Source: Cellulomonas massiliensis JC225 (GTDB taxonomy: Bacteria; Actinomycetota; Actinomycetes; Actinomycetales; Cellulomonadaceae). Taken from it: DNA of 64,000 bases. The DNA is taken from positions 784,297 to 848,296 of the forward strand of contig NZ_HE978588.1 in NCBI RefSeq assembly GCF_000312005.1. Direction: 5' to 3'. This document shows, in pieces, positions 25,257 to 35,356 of the stretch (positions are counted from its first letter, which is position 1; each line of letters starts with the position of its first letter). The position numbers were made by a program, and so were the translations under genes. Below the pieces are notes generated by a model that saw nothing but the letters and a program-made list of their open reading frames with translations, did no database searches and had not been told where the DNA came from.

Positions 25257-27557
25257 GTGTCCGACGTCTCCACCGCCGCCCCGACCGCCCCCTACCTCGA
25301 CCCGAGCCTGCCCGTGCCGGAGCGCGTCGCGGACCTCGTCGGGCGCATGACCCTGCCCGAGAAGATCGGGCAGATGATGCAGCTCAACGCCCAGGACGGC
25401 GTGCGGCACGTGGTGGAGGAGAAGCTGGCCGGCTCGATCCTGCACGCGTCGCCGGAGAACGTCCGGGAGGCCGGCGAGCTCGTCGAGCAGAGCCGCCTGC
25501 GCATCCCCATGCTCGTCGCCGAGGACTGCATCCACGGGCACTCGTTCTTCCGCGGCGCGACGATCTTCCCCACGCAGCTCGCGATGGCGGCGACGTGGGA
25601 CGCCGGGCTCCTCGAGCGCGTCGCCCGCGCCACGGCCGTCGAGGTGTCCGCGACCGGCATCCACTGGACCTTCTCGCCCGTCCTGTGCATCACGCGCGAC
25701 CTGCGCTGGGGTCGTGTCTCCGAGACCTTCGGCGAGGACCCGTTCCTCATCGGCGAGCTCGCGTCCGCGATGGTGCGCGGCTACCAGGGCGACGGGCTCT
25801 CGGACCCCACCGCGATCCTCGCGACCGCCAAGCACTTCGCCGGCTACTCCGAGACGCAGGGCGGCCGCGACGCCTCCGAGGCGGACATCTCGCGGCGCAA
25901 GCTCCGCTCCTGGTTCCTGCCGCCCTTCGAGCGGGTCGCGCGCGAGGGCTGCCGCACCTTCATGCTCGGCTACCAGTCCACCGACGGCGTGCCGATCACC
26001 GTCAACGACTGGCTGCTCAACGAGGTGCTGCGCGGCGAGTGGGGCTACACCGGCACCCTCGTCACGGACTGGGACAACGTCGGACGGATGGTCTGGGAGC
26101 AGCACGTCGCGGCCGACCACACCGAGGCCGCGGAGCGCGCGGTCAAGGCCGGCAACGACATGATCATGACGACGCCGCAGTTCTTCGACGGCGCGCGCAA
26201 GGCCGTGGAGAACGGCGTGCTCGACGAGCGGCTGCTGGACGCCGCCGTGAGCCGGATCCTCACCCTCAAGTTCGAGCTCGGCCTCTTCGAGGACCCGCGG
26301 CACCCGGACCCCGCGCGCATCGCGGCGGTCGTCGGGGCCGACGAGCACCAGGCGCTCAACCTCGAGGTCGCGCGCCGCTCGGTGGTGCTGCTCGAGAACG
26401 ACGGCGTCCTGCCGCTGGCCGGCGGGTTCGAGGCCGACGCCTCGGGCCGGGCCCAGGGCGACGGCACCGCCCGCACCCTCGCGGTGGTCGGGCCGAACGC
26501 GCACGACCCGCACACCATGCTCGGCGACTGGGCGGGCGCGTCCGGCCAGGTGGACTGGCTGCCCGACGGCCACCCGCGCGACATGACCTCCACGGTGCTC
26601 GACGGGCTGCGCGCCCACGCGCCGGCCTCCTGGACGGTCACGTACGCGCCGGGTGCGGAGATCCTCTCCGTCGGTCCCGACCCCGAGGGCACGCACTTCC
26701 CGGACGGCCAGCCGCGCCCCCCGGTGGTCCTGCCGGCGGAGCCGGACGAGGCGATGATCGCCGAGGCCGTCGAGGCGGCGCGCGGCGCCGACTGGGTCGT
26801 CGCGGTCGTCGGCGACCGGATCGAGCTCGTGGGCGAGGGCCGCTCGACGGCCACGCTGGACCTGCTCGGGGGTCAGGTCGCGCTGCTCGACGCCCTGGAG
26901 GCGACCGGCACGCCGATGGTCGTCGTCGTGGTCGCGTCCAAGCCGCTCGTCCTGCCGCCGTCGGCGCACCGCGCCGCCGCGATCCTGTGGGCGGGCAACC
27001 CCGGGATGCAGGGCGGTCGCGCCGTCGCCGAGGTGCTGCTCGGGATCGTCGAGCCGACCGGCCGCCTGCCGATCTCGTTCGCGCGCCACGTCGGCCAGCA
27101 GCCGACCTTCTACAACCAGATCCCGGGCCAGCACGGCTCGCGGTACGCGGACCTCACGCAGAGCCCGGCGTGGGTGTTCGGCCAGGGCCGCGGCTACACC
27201 ACGGTGGCCTACGACGACCTGCGGGTCCTCGAGCCGGTCGTCGGCACGGGCGAGACCGTGCGTGCCGAGGTGACCGTGACGAACACGGGCTCGCGGCCGA
27301 CGATCGAGACCGTGCAGGTGTACGTGCACGACGTCGTCACGTCGGTGACGTGGGCGCGCAAGGAGCTCAAGACGTACCGCCAGGTCGCGCTCGCGCCCGG
27401 CGAGCAGCGGCGCGTGGCCGTCGAGGTGCCGGTGTCCGACTGCACGATCGTCGACCCGGAGGGCCGCCGCGTCGTCGAGCCGGGGGCGTTCGAGCTGCTC
27501 GTCGGCCCGTCGTCCCGGGACGAGGACCTGCTCGTCGGCCCGTTCGCCGTCGTCTGA
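25257..27557 (+). CDS. GH3 family beta-glucosidase/beta-xylosidase-like enzyme
   Basis: 766 residues. GTG 25257 has GTGAGG 6 nt upstream. No signal peptide, so probably cytosolic. The N-terminal TIM barrel contains KHFAGYSETQGGRD and LVTDWDNV, whose Asp is the GH3 nucleophile. An alpha/beta sandwich follows, and then a fibronectin III-like C-terminal domain (VTNTGSRPTIETVQVY). Hydrolyses beta-linked oligosaccharides imported after extracellular degradation. The specific sugar is not determined. Confidence 0.92.
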   Translation: MSDVSTAAPTAPYLDPSLPVPERVADLVGRMTLPEKIGQMMQLNAQDGVRHVVEEKLAGSILHASPENVREAGELVEQSRLRIPMLVAEDCIHGHSFFRGATIFPTQLAMAATWDAGLLERVARATAVEVSATGIHWTFSPVLCITRDLRWGRVSETFGEDPFLIGELASAMVRGYQGDGLSDPTAILATAKHFAGYSETQGGRDASEADISRRKLRSWFLPPFERVAREGCRTFMLGYQSTDGVPITVNDWLLNEVLRGEWGYTGTLVTDWDNVGRMVWEQHVAADHTEAAERAVKAGNDMIMTTPQFFDGARKAVENGVLDERLLDAAVSRILTLKFELGLFEDPRHPDPARIAAVVGADEHQALNLEVARRSVVLLENDGVLPLAGGFEADASGRAQGDGTARTLAVVGPNAHDPHTMLGDWAGASGQVDWLPDGHPRDMTSTVLDGLRAHAPASWTVTYAPGAEILSVGPDPEGTHFPDGQPRPPVVLPAEPDEAMIAEAVEAARGADWVVAVVGDRIELVGEGRSTATLDLLGGQVALLDALEATGTPMVVVVVASKPLVLPPSAHRAAAILWAGNPGMQGGRAVAEVLLGIVEPTGRLPISFARHVGQQPTFYNQIPGQHGSRYADLTQSPAWVFGQGRGYTTVAYDDLRVLEPVVGTGETVRAEVTVTNTGSRPTIETVQVYVHDVVTSVTWARKELKTYRQVALAPGEQRRVAVEVPVSDCTIVDPEGRRVVEPGAFELLVGPSSRDEDLLVGPFAVV

Positions 27558-27563
27558 CGGGCG

Positions 27564-28379
27564 TCAGCTCCCCGCGGGGGCGAGGAACTCCCGCAGCGCG
27601 TGCGCGGTCGCCTCGACGGCGATGCCGTGCCCCTCGCCGCCGGGCACCTCGAGGAAGCGTGCGTCGCGCAGCTCGTCCGCGAGCGCCCGGCCGGCCGCGC
27701 GCAGCCCGGGCCACGTGCTCGCCCCGGCGAGCACGAGCACGGGGAGGTCGAGCGACCGCATCGCGTCCGTCGGCACGTTCGGCGCGGCGCAGACCGTCGC
27801 GTCGTGGACCACCGTGGGCGCCAGCGCCTCGAGCGCGGGCCAGTACGGCGAGCGCCGCGCGCCCTCGACGGCCTCCGGCGGCAGGCCGATGACGTCGCGC
27901 TGCATGGTGGCGACCGCCTCCCCCCGCTCGCCCGCCGCGACGAGCGCGACGAGGCGCTCGCGGACCGCCGGGTCGGGCGCGGGCAGGCCGCCGAGCGCGA
28001 ACGGCGCCTCGTACAGCGCCAGCGCGCGGACGGACGAGCCGGCCGCGGCGGCGTGCAGCGCGAGGATCGCGCCGGACGAGAACCCGAAGACCGCGGCCGA
28101 GCCGCCCTCCGCGGCGATCACCGCGTCGAGGTCCTCGACCTCGCGGGCGACCTCGTACGAGCCGACGTCCGCCGCGGCGATCGCGTCGGTCGAGTCGCCG
28201 CGGCCCCGGCGGTCCACGGACACCACGGTAAAGGCGTCCTCCAGGAGCGGCGCGAGCGGCGCACACGTCCGGCGGTCGTTGAACGCGCCCGCGAGGAGGA
28301 CGAGCGTCGGGCCCGCACCGGACCGCTCGTAGGCGATCGTCGACCCGTCCGCCGACCGCACCGTCCGCAGCTCCGCCAT
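27564..28379 (-). CDS. Alpha/beta hydrolase
   Basis: 271 residues. The nucleophile elbow is GFSSG (S101), the oxyanion segment GAFNDRR, and the catalytic His lies in GEGHGI. The usual acid position after strand 7 reads LAGAST, with no Asp there. ATG 28379 has GGGAG upstream. Serine esterase- or haloperoxidase-like; substrate unknown. Convergent with the GH3 gene, 6 bp apart. Confidence 0.88.
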   Translation of the reverse strand: MAELRTVRSADGSTIAYERSGAGPTLVLLAGAFNDRRTCAPLAPLLEDAFTVVSVDRRGRGDSTDAIAAADVGSYEVAREVEDLDAVIAAEGGSAAVFGFSSGAILALHAAAAGSSVRALALYEAPFALGGLPAPDPAVRERLVALVAAGERGEAVATMQRDVIGLPPEAVEGARRSPYWPALEALAPTVVHDATVCAAPNVPTDAMRSLDLPVLVLAGASTWPGLRAAGRALADELRDARFLEVPGGEGHGIAVEATAHALREFLAPAGS

Positions 28380-28478
28380 GGGGCCACTCCCTTCGTCGGG
28401 CTCACCGTAGACCGGGCTACGTGTGCCGGCTGTGCGTCCCGGCTGCGCGTCCCGCCACGCTCCGTAGGCTGGCGAGGC

Positions 28479-29720
28479 ATGGGACTGGCGAGCACGTACG
28501 GGGTCCACTCCGAGGTCGGCAGGCTGCGACGCGTGCTGGTGTGCGCTCCGGGGCTCGCCCACCGGCGGCTGACGCCGACGAACTCCGACGAGCTGCTGTT
28601 CGACGACGTGCTGTGGGTCGACCAGGCGCGGCGCGACCACGCGATGTTCGTCGACACGATGCGCGGCCGCGGCGTCGAGGTCGTCGAGCTGCACGACGTG
28701 CTCGAGCAGACGCTGCGCGTCCCGGGCGCGCGCGACTGGCTGCTCGACCGCAAGGTCCGGCCGGACCTCGTCGGGCCCGAGCTCGTGGACGCGACGCGCG
28801 CCCACCTGGAGACCCTCGACGAGCGGCGCCTGGCGGAGCTGCTCCTCGGCGGCATGACCAGCGACGACCTGCCGGACGCCGCGCCCGACGAGGTGGCGCT
28901 CTCGCGCTGGGCGCCCGACCGCGAGTTCCTCCTCCCGCCGCTGCCGAACACGCTCTACACGCGTGACACGACCTGCTGGCTGTACGGCGGGGTCACGCTC
29001 AACCCGCTCTACTGGCCGGCCCGGCACGGCGAGACGCTGCTGATGAAGGCGGTGTACCTGTTCCACCCCGACTTCGTCGGTGCGCAGGTGTGGTGGGGCG
29101 ACCCCGAGACGGACCACGGCCGCGCGACGATCGAGGGCGGCGACGTCATGCCGGTCGGGAACGGGACCGTCCTGGTGGGGATGAGCGAGCGCACGTCGCG
29201 CCAGGCGATCGTCCAGGTGGCCCAGGTGCTGTTCGACGCCGGGGCCGCCGAGCAGGTGGTCGTCGCGGGGCTGCCCGCGCTGCGCTCGGCGATGCACCTC
29301 GACACCGTGATGACGTTCGCGGACGTCGACCTGGTCACGGTCTACCCCCGCATCGTCGACGGCGTCCGGGCCTTCACGCTCCGGCCGGGCGGCGACGCGG
29401 CCGGCGCGCCGGTGCACGTGACGGACGAGGGCGGCACGCCGTTCCTCGACGTCGTGGCGCGGTCGATGGGCCTGCCACACCTGCGGGTCATCGAGACCGG
29501 CGGCGACCGGTACGAGTCGGAGCGCCAGCAGTGGGACAGCGGGAACAACGCCGTCGCGCTCGAGCCCGGGGTCGTCCTCACCTACGACCGCAACACGACG
29601 ACGAACGCGCTGCTGCGCCGCGCCGGCGTCGAGGTGCTCGAGATCGCCGGCGCGGAGCTCGGCCGCGGCCGAGGGGGCGGCCACTGCATGACCTGCCCCC
29701 TCGTCCGCGACCCGGTGTAG
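28479..29720 (+). CDS. arcA: Arginine deiminase
   Basis: 413 residues of typical length. Guanidine-modifying motifs: [26 protein letters not shown] and the catalytic C403 in GGGHCMTCP. Converts L-arginine to citrulline and ammonia. arcB, arcC and an arginine/ornithine antiporter are not adjacent, so a complete ATP-generating ADI operon is absent locally. A TAGGCT -10-like box (28465-28470) lies 14 nt before the ATG. It ends 3 bp from the convergent amylase gene. Confidence 0.96.
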   Translation: MGLASTYGVHSEVGRLRRVLVCAPGLAHRRLTPTNSDELLFDDVLWVDQARRDHAMFVDTMRGRGVEVVELHDVLEQTLRVPGARDWLLDRKVRPDLVGPELVDATRAHLETLDERRLAELLLGGMTSDDLPDAAPDEVALSRWAPDREFLLPPLPNTLYTRDTTCWLYGGVTLNPLYWPARHGETLLMKAVYLFHPDFVGAQVWWGDPETDHGRATIEGGDVMPVGNGTVLVGMSERTSRQAIVQVAQVLFDAGAAEQVVVAGLPALRSAMHLDTVMTFADVDLVTVYPRIVDGVRAFTLRPGGDAAGAPVHVTDEGGTPFLDVVARSMGLPHLRVIETGGDRYESERQQWDSGNNAVALEPGVVLTYDRNTTTNALLRRAGVEVLEIAGAELGRGRGGGHCMTCPLVRDPV

Positions 29721-29723
29721 CCG

Positions 29724-31799
29724 TCAGCGCCAGGTGTCGGCGAGCGTGAGGGACGACCCGCTCGCCGTCGTCGCGCGGTTGGCGCCCGACTCCCACACCA
29801 CGTTCCCGGACGCGTCCCGCTTCACGTACTTGTACTCGAACGACGACCCGGCCGGGATCGCCACCGTGCCGCGCCAGACGGGGTAGGCCGCCGACGAGAG
29901 CGCGACGCCCGCCGCCGGGTTCCACGACCCCAGCTGCGGGATCGACCCGACCACGACGACGGTCTGCCCCCACGTCGTCGTGGCGTTCACGCCGAACGCG
30001 ACGGCGGTCGTCCCGGACGTCGGGCTCGGGGACGGCGTCGGGGTGCTCCCGCACGGGTCGGTGGCGGAGACCCCGCCTGACGACGACACGGCGGCCACCG
30101 CGCCGCTCAGCGCGTAGTCCTTGCCGCCGTTGTTGTCCCACGTCCCGCTGCCGTTCGTGAACGCGGCGGTGACGGTCGCGCCGTTCGAGTCGATGGTCCG
30201 GGCGACCCAGCCCGTGCAGGCCGGGACGAGGTCCTCGCCCGGGACGGTCGTCCACGCGCCGCTGCCGACGCGGTAGTGGACCTTGTAGGCGCTCCAGCCC
30301 TTCGCGGTCGAGTAGTAGACGCGGGTGTCGTCCGTGCCGGTGGTCGGCGTGGGGGTCGGGGTCGAGCCGGCGGTGCGGCCGACGTGCAGCGCCAGCGCGC
30401 CGTACGCCGGCACCGACGCGGTGAACGTCCCGCCCGCGACGCGGACCGTGCGCGAGCAGTCGGACGCGGCGACGACGTCGCAGTACGTGCCGTCGGGCAG
30501 GCTCGTCGCCCAGGTCCGCTGCACCGCGGAGCCGGTGTTGTTGAGCGCGAGGTAGCCCTTCGAGCCGCGGCCGAAGCCGACGACGTTGTTCCCGTCGTCG
30601 TACCAGCTCGTCACGCCGGTGCCTGCGACGGCGTTGTGGAACCCGACCATGCCGGCGATCTCGGTCCACCGGTGCACGCACGTCCAGGCCGTGTTCGAGC
30701 ACGACGCGTCCGGCACGCTCGTCGCGCCGGCGCCCGGTGCGCCCGCGTCCTTGTCGGTGAACCGGTAGCCCTCGTAGACCGACGGCGAGCCGTACGGGTA
30801 GGCCAGCATGAAGGCGTTCGCGAGCGTGTACTTCGCGCCCCAGGTGACGTTCATGGTCTCGCCGTTGCGCTCGGTGTCGTGGTTGTCGACGAAGACGCCG
30901 GCCTGCGCCGACGGCAGCAGGCCGTCCGCGATCGTCCGGAGCTGGGCGATCCGCCCGTCGAACCGGCTCTTGAGGGTGCGGGCGTAGTCGAACTCGTGCA
31001 CGTCGCCGGAGCCGACGTACTCCGACTCGGTGATCGGCTCCCCCGCCGCGCCGATGACCTCCTGGACCCAGTAGACGTCCGGCTTCGTCAGGCGCGCCTT
31101 GATCGCGGCCAGGTCGGAGGCCGGGACGTGCTTGGCGGCGTCGATGCGGAACCCGACGACGCCGAGCCCGAGCAGGTCGTTCAGGTAGTCGGCGATCTTG
31201 CCCCGCACGTAGTTGGAACCGGTGCGCAGGTCCTGCAGCGAGACGAGCCGGCAGTTCTGCACCTGGTACCGGTCGCCGTAGCTGGCGATGTTCGTGCGGC
31301 AGTCGTTGAAGTCGTTCGCGCCGAACGGCACGGCCGGGAAGGAGTCGATCCCGAACGACGAGCCGGCGACGCCGGTGCCCGAGCCGCGGTCGGCGCCGGC
31401 CATGTGGTTGATCACCGCGTCCGCGACGATCCCGACGCCCGCGCTGCGGCAGGACTGCACCATGGCCGCGAACTCCGCGCGCGTGCCCAGCTTCGACTCG
31501 ATCCGGTAGGAGACGGGCTGGTACGAGGTCCACCACTGCGTGCCCTGCACGGTCTCGTTGGGCGGGGACACCTGGACGTACGCGAAGCCCGCGTCCCCGA
31601 TCCGGCCGCACTCGGCGGCCACCGCGTCCCAGGTCCACTGGAACATGTTCAGGACGACGTCCCCCTTCGGGGTGACGGGTGCCGCGGCGTCGCTGCGGCC
31701 GGCGGTCGCGACGAGCGCGACGGCGGTGGTGGCGGCCAGGGCGACGGCCGCGACCGCCGCGACGAGCGCCTGGGCGTGCCGGGTCGGTGCGTGTTCCAT
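29724..31799 (-). CDS. Secreted alpha-amylase (GH13) with CBM25 and CBM20 starch-binding domains
   Basis: 691 residues. The signal peptide (1-39) ends around DAAA. The GH13 barrel has D220 (GFRIDAAKH) as nucleophile, E247 (WVQEVIG) as acid/base and D308 (FVDNHDTE). After the C-domain (~430-465) and a Thr/Pro linker comes a CBM25-like domain (VYYSTAKGWSAYKVHYR, ~480-580). A second linker precedes a CBM20 (VVGSIPQLGSWNPAAG, ~595-691). Endo-hydrolysis of starch outside the cell. The divergent LacI gene and the CTGCAA/TTGCAG array at 31877-31911 point to maltose-type control. Confidence 0.95.
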   Translation of the reverse strand: MEHAPTRHAQALVAAVAAVALAATTAVALVATAGRSDAAAPVTPKGDVVLNMFQWTWDAVAAECGRIGDAGFAYVQVSPPNETVQGTQWWTSYQPVSYRIESKLGTRAEFAAMVQSCRSAGVGIVADAVINHMAGADRGSGTGVAGSSFGIDSFPAVPFGANDFNDCRTNIASYGDRYQVQNCRLVSLQDLRTGSNYVRGKIADYLNDLLGLGVVGFRIDAAKHVPASDLAAIKARLTKPDVYWVQEVIGAAGEPITESEYVGSGDVHEFDYARTLKSRFDGRIAQLRTIADGLLPSAQAGVFVDNHDTERNGETMNVTWGAKYTLANAFMLAYPYGSPSVYEGYRFTDKDAGAPGAGATSVPDASCSNTAWTCVHRWTEIAGMVGFHNAVAGTGVTSWYDDGNNVVGFGRGSKGYLALNNTGSAVQRTWATSLPDGTYCDVVAASDCSRTVRVAGGTFTASVPAYGALALHVGRTAGSTPTPTPTTGTDDTRVYYSTAKGWSAYKVHYRVGSGAWTTVPGEDLVPACTGWVARTIDSNGATVTAAFTNGSGTWDNNGGKDYALSGAVAAVSSSGGVSATDPCGSTPTPSPSPTSGTTAVAFGVNATTTWGQTVVVVGSIPQLGSWNPAAGVALSSAAYPVWRGTVAIPAGSSFEYKYVKRDASGNVVWESGANRATTASGSSLTLADTWR

Positions 31800-31876
31800 G
31801 CGGTTGCTCCGTTCCGCGCCGGCTCCGTCGCCGGACGCACGATCGGCGTGCGGCCTCCTCGCCGCATCGACTGCTG

Positions 31877-31911
31877 CTGCAACTTCTCTGCAACTTGCAG
31901 TCCGTTTGCAG
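31877..31911. promoter_or_regulatory. Symmetrical array of four CTGCAA/TTGCAG half-sites
   Basis: CTGCAA at 31877-31882 and 31888-31893, then TTGCAG at 31895-31900 and 31906-31911. Spacing is 11 bp on each side and the whole 35-bp array has one dyad axis at 31894. It lies in the divergent intergenic region of the amylase and a lacI-type gene. The same half-sites form a perfect palindrome at 35307-35329. Streptomyces amylase promoters carry comparable CTTGCAG repeats linked to MalR/Reg1. Confidence 0.75.
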
Positions 31912-31997
31912 GACCGTACCAACGCGACGCGGCGGGATCGATGGGATGAATCGGCCACCTCCGCCGGCGGCCGGGAACGCTCCCGTACGCTCACGAC

Positions 31998-33017
31998 GTG
32001 CGGATCCGCCTCACCGACCTGGCAGACCAGGCCGGCACGAGCATCTCGACGGTCTCGCGCGTCATCAACGGCAAGCCGGGCGTGGCCGAGGACGTGCGGC
32101 GGCGCGTGCTCGCCGCCATGGACCTGCTCGGCTACGAGCGCCCCCGCGCAGGGCGGGGCCGGTCCGCAGGACTGATCGGCCTCGTCGTCCCGGAGCTGTC
32201 GAACCCGGTGTTCCCCGCCTTCGCGCAGGCGATCGAGTCGGTGCTCTCCCGGCACGGCTACACGCCCGTGCTCTGCACGCAGTCGCCCGGCGGGACCACC
32301 GAGGACGAGTACATCGACGCCCTGCTCAGCCACCAGGTCGACGGCATCGTCTTCGTCTCAGGCCTGCACGCGGACACACGCGCCGACCTCGGCCGGTACC
32401 AGCGCCTCACCGAGCGCGGGCTGCCGATCGTCCTCGTCAACGGGGACGCCCCCGCCGTCGACGCCCCGTCCGTCTCTCCCGACGACGCGCGTGCGGCGGA
32501 CCTCGCCGTCGCGCACCTGGCCGCGCTCGGGCACCGCCGCATCGGCCTGGCCGTGGGTCCCGAGCGCTTCGTGCCGGCGCGCCGCAAGCTCGACGGGTTC
32601 GTGCACGCGCTCGTCCAGCGCGGTCTCTCGCCCGACGCGGACGAGGCCGCCACGCACGTCGCCCGCTCGTTCTTCACCGTGGAGGGCGGCCGCGCGGCCG
32701 CGAGCGAGCTGCTCGCCACGGGCCACACGGCGATCGTCTGCGCCTCCGACATCATGGCGCTCGGCGCCGTCACCGCCGCGCGGGCCGCCGGCCTCGAGGT
32801 GCCCGCGGACGTCTCCGTCGTCGGGTACGACGACTCGCCCCTCGTCGCCTACACCGACCCGCCCCTCACGACGGTCCGCCAGCCCGTCGCCGCGATGTCC
32901 GAGGCGGCCGTGAGCGCGCTGCTCGCCGAGATCGGCGGGGAGCGCGTCTCGCGCACGGAGCTGCTGCTCGCGCCCGAGCTCGTCGTGCGCGGCTCGACGG
33001 GCACCGCCCGCGCCTGA
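31998..33017 (+). CDS. LacI family regulator (divergent from the amylase)
   Basis: 339 residues. The N-terminal HTH is LTDLADQAGTSISTVSRVI, with hinge helix MDLLGYERP, and a periplasmic-binding-like effector domain begins IGLVVPELSNPVF. GTG 31998 has no Shine-Dalgarno but TACGCT (31986-31991) is 12 nt upstream, fitting a leaderless message. Likely binds the adjacent CTGCAA/TTGCAG array and senses a malto-oligosaccharide. It is clearly related to the second LacI protein at 35357. Confidence 0.93.
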   Translation: MRIRLTDLADQAGTSISTVSRVINGKPGVAEDVRRRVLAAMDLLGYERPRAGRGRSAGLIGLVVPELSNPVFPAFAQAIESVLSRHGYTPVLCTQSPGGTTEDEYIDALLSHQVDGIVFVSGLHADTRADLGRYQRLTERGLPIVLVNGDAPAVDAPSVSPDDARAADLAVAHLAALGHRRIGLAVGPERFVPARRKLDGFVHALVQRGLSPDADEAATHVARSFFTVEGGRAAASELLATGHTAIVCASDIMALGAVTAARAAGLEVPADVSVVGYDDSPLVAYTDPPLTTVRQPVAAMSEAAVSALLAEIGGERVSRTELLLAPELVVRGSTGTARA

Positions 33018-33046
33018 GGCGGGCGCCGCCGCCCGCGCCGTCGCGC

Positions 33047-33062
33047 TCACCCGTTCGGGTGA
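33047..33062 (+). promoter_or_regulatory. Palindrome TCACCCGTTCGGGTGA
   Basis: 7-bp perfect arms with a TT centre, 75 bp upstream of the LPxTG protein start. The 2-nt centre suits an operator better than a hairpin terminator, though it also follows the lacI gene by 30 bp. Confidence 0.4.
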
Positions 33063-33136
33063 CCGACCTTCGGCCCTCACCGAGACCGTCGTCGGGCTGC
33101 CACACTCCGAGCGTCCTTCTCGACCCAGGAGCCCCC

Positions 33137-34651
33137 ATGGCCTCGCTCGCCACGCGCCACCGTCGGCGCCTTCCCGTCTCTGTCGTCGTCGTCGCGGGTC
33201 TCGCGCTCGGGGGCCTCGTCCTCGCCGCGCCGGCCGCGCTGGCGGCCGAGCCGCCCGCCGCCGCCACGACCACCACGCTGGACGTCCTGCTCACCGACGT
33301 GCCCCAGGACATCGAGCTCCCCGTCACGATCAGGACGCTGCCCGACACCAGCGGCGCCGTGACCGGCCAGGTCGCGGTCGAGCTCGACGGCGACCTGCTC
33401 GAGGACACGCGCACGACCGCCGCGCCGCTCCCCGGCGGCGGCGTGGGCGCGGAGCTCACGCTCGTCGACCTCCCGGTGGGGCCGCACAGCCTCGTCGGCG
33501 TCTTCGAGGGCTCGGACGGCACCGGCAGCTCGCGCTCGGGCGCGACCGCGGTGCGCGTGGCGCCGGCGTCGATCGAGGCGACGTTCACCGACGAGGAGGG
33601 CGACCCCCTCACCTCGCCGCTCTCGTCGCCCGTCGTCGTCGCCTCCGGGAGCGGGCAGTACCCCGGAGCCCCGGTCGAGCTGCAGTCCGACGAGGACGGC
33701 ACGTGGTCGTCCATCGCGGACGGCACCGTCTCGGCGTCGGGAGCGTTCAGCCTCGAGGGCGTCGTGGTCGGCGACCTGTCGCTCGCCGGGAGCCCGGTGG
33801 GCCTGCGCGTCGTCTCCACGCCGTTCGCCGGCGCCGAGACGCTCGTCAGCGACGTCGAGGACGTCGTGGTCCCGCCGTTCGAGCTCACCCTCGACCTCGA
33901 CGTCGACCCGGGCCCGTACCGCCCGGGCGACGGCGCGACGAACCTCGTGCGCGCGAGCGTCTCCTGGTACGGCGAGGAGCTCGCCGTCGCCGGGGCCGAC
34001 GACCTGCAGGACGCGGTCGACGACGGCTCGCTCGTCGTGTGGGTGGACGGCGTCGACCTCGACCCGCGCACCGTGCGGGTCGAGGACGTCGGCTCCGACT
34101 CCGCCGTCCTCACGTTCCCCGTCTCCGACGCGCCGGGCCCGCACGAGGTCCAGCTGACGATGGTGCTGTCGGACGGCGTCGACGCGATCCACGCGGAGTC
34201 GCCGGTCGGCACGTACACGACGCTCGCGACCTCGCTCGACCTGAACGTCATCACCGACGGCGGCGGCTTCCCGGTCGAGACGGTGCGGCCCGGCGAGTTC
34301 GTCGGCGTGCAGGTGTTCTCGCTCGTGCCCGGCACGGTCGTGCACTTCGCGATGCACTCCGACCCGCTCGACCTCGGGACGGAGACCGCGAACGCCGACG
34401 GCTACGCCGGGACCCGCTTCCAGGTGCCGGCGGACACCCCGGCCGGCCGGCACGAGGTGGTCGCGCACGCCGTCGACCCGTACGGCAACCGGCTCAGCGC
34501 GAGCTACGCGTTCGTCGTGCTCGCCGCGTCGGACGACCCGGAGGGCCAGCTCCCCGTGACCGGCTCGTCCGCCGGGCCGCTCGGCGCGCTCGCCGCCTCC
34601 TTCCTCGTCGTCGGGGCCGGCGCGGTGGCGTTCGCGCGACGCCGCGCCTGA
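33137..34651 (+). CDS. LPxTG cell-wall-anchored Ig-like surface protein
   Basis: 504 residues. ATG 33137 has AGGAG upstream. The signal peptide (1-36) ends in ALA. Several acidic beta-rich repeats follow (Ig/Big-like, e.g. VTGQVAVELDGDLLEDT). The C-terminal sorting signal has LPVTG, a hydrophobic helix (LGALAASFLVVGAGAVAF) and a basic tail ARRRA. It should be covalently attached to peptidoglycan by a housekeeping class E/A-type sortase, not obviously by the class F enzyme at 39238. Function otherwise unknown. Confidence 0.85.
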   Translation: MASLATRHRRRLPVSVVVVAGLALGGLVLAAPAALAAEPPAAATTTTLDVLLTDVPQDIELPVTIRTLPDTSGAVTGQVAVELDGDLLEDTRTTAAPLPGGGVGAELTLVDLPVGPHSLVGVFEGSDGTGSSRSGATAVRVAPASIEATFTDEEGDPLTSPLSSPVVVASGSGQYPGAPVELQSDEDGTWSSIADGTVSASGAFSLEGVVVGDLSLAGSPVGLRVVSTPFAGAETLVSDVEDVVVPPFELTLDLDVDPGPYRPGDGATNLVRASVSWYGEELAVAGADDLQDAVDDGSLVVWVDGVDLDPRTVRVEDVGSDSAVLTFPVSDAPGPHEVQLTMVLSDGVDAIHAESPVGTYTTLATSLDLNVITDGGGFPVETVRPGEFVGVQVFSLVPGTVVHFAMHSDPLDLGTETANADGYAGTRFQVPADTPAGRHEVVAHAVDPYGNRLSASYAFVVLAASDDPEGQLPVTGSSAGPLGALAASFLVVGAGAVAFARRRA

Positions 34652-34658
34652 CGCCTCA

Positions 34659-34702
34659 CGACGCCGGGCGCCCACCTCCCGAGGAGGGGGCGCCCGGCGT
34701 CG
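34659..34702. terminator. Bidirectional terminator
   Basis: 15-bp perfect stem (34659-34673 with 34688-34702) with a further CCTC/GAGG pairing in the loop, between the convergent LPxTG and YCII genes. Confidence 0.82.
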
Positions 34703-34715
34703 TCGCGCGTCGGCG

Positions 34716-35156
34716 TCAGCGGCCGTCGGCCGCCTGCAGCCACTCGAGCATCGAGGCGGCGTCGTCCGGGCCGTCGTCGAGGATCCGCCGCACCTGGATC
34801 GGCTGCTGCGACGGGACCCCGCCAGGGCCGGGCACCGCGGAGACCCGCGCGGCGATCTCCAGGGCGCGCGCCTCGTCCGCGACGTCGACCACCTGGAACC
34901 CGGCGAGCCACTCGGTGAACTCGGCGAACGGACCCTCCTGCACAGACGTGCCGCTGCGCCCGTCGGAGCGCACCACCTTCGCCAGGTCGGGCCCCTCCAG
35001 GACGAGCCCGCCCGCCAGCTCGCCGCGAGCACGCAGCTCGTCGTTGAGGGCGCCGTAGTAGTCGAGGTGCGCCTGCACGTCGGCGGGGTCCCACTCGGTC
35101 ATCGGGGTGGCGTCGACGCCGCCCTGGAAGTCGACGATGAGCGCGTACTTCGGCAT
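34716..35156 (-). CDS. YCII/DGPF domain protein
   Basis: 146 residues beginning MPKYALIVDFQGGVD, with the YCII-type ferredoxin-like fold pattern and the conserved QEGPFAEFTEWLAGF segment. Members are often encoded with ECF sigma factors; here the gene is alone and its role is unknown. Confidence 0.87.
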   Translation of the reverse strand: MPKYALIVDFQGGVDATPMTEWDPADVQAHLDYYGALNDELRARGELAGGLVLEGPDLAKVVRSDGRSGTSVQEGPFAEFTEWLAGFQVVDVADEARALEIAARVSAVPGPGGVPSQQPIQVRRILDDGPDDAASMLEWLQAADGR

Positions 35157-35306
35157 GGGTGTTCCTCGTCTCGTCGGGTGCCCGGCGGGCACGTCCACCT
35201 CGGTGACGCGCGCGGGGGCGCGGTTCTCGACGTCCACCGTGCCGCACCACCGGCCGGGCGCGCACGGGGTCCGCTTCGACCCCTTCGGGCTGAAAGGCGT
35301 CTGAGA

Positions 35307-35350
35307 GTCCTGCAAGTTTCTTGCAGGACGGCCGTCCAGGCGTCTACGGT
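35307..35350 (+). promoter_or_regulatory. 23-bp LacI-type palindrome and promoter
   Basis: GTCCTGCAAG (35307-35316) and CTTGCAGGAC (35320-35329) are perfect 10-bp arms around TTT. The right arm contains the presumed -35 TTGCAG (35321-35326). TACGGT (35345-35350) is the -10 after 18 nt, so initiation falls on or next to the ATG at 35357. The arrangement predicts strong autorepression. Confidence 0.75.
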
Positions 35351-35356
35351 CGCGCC

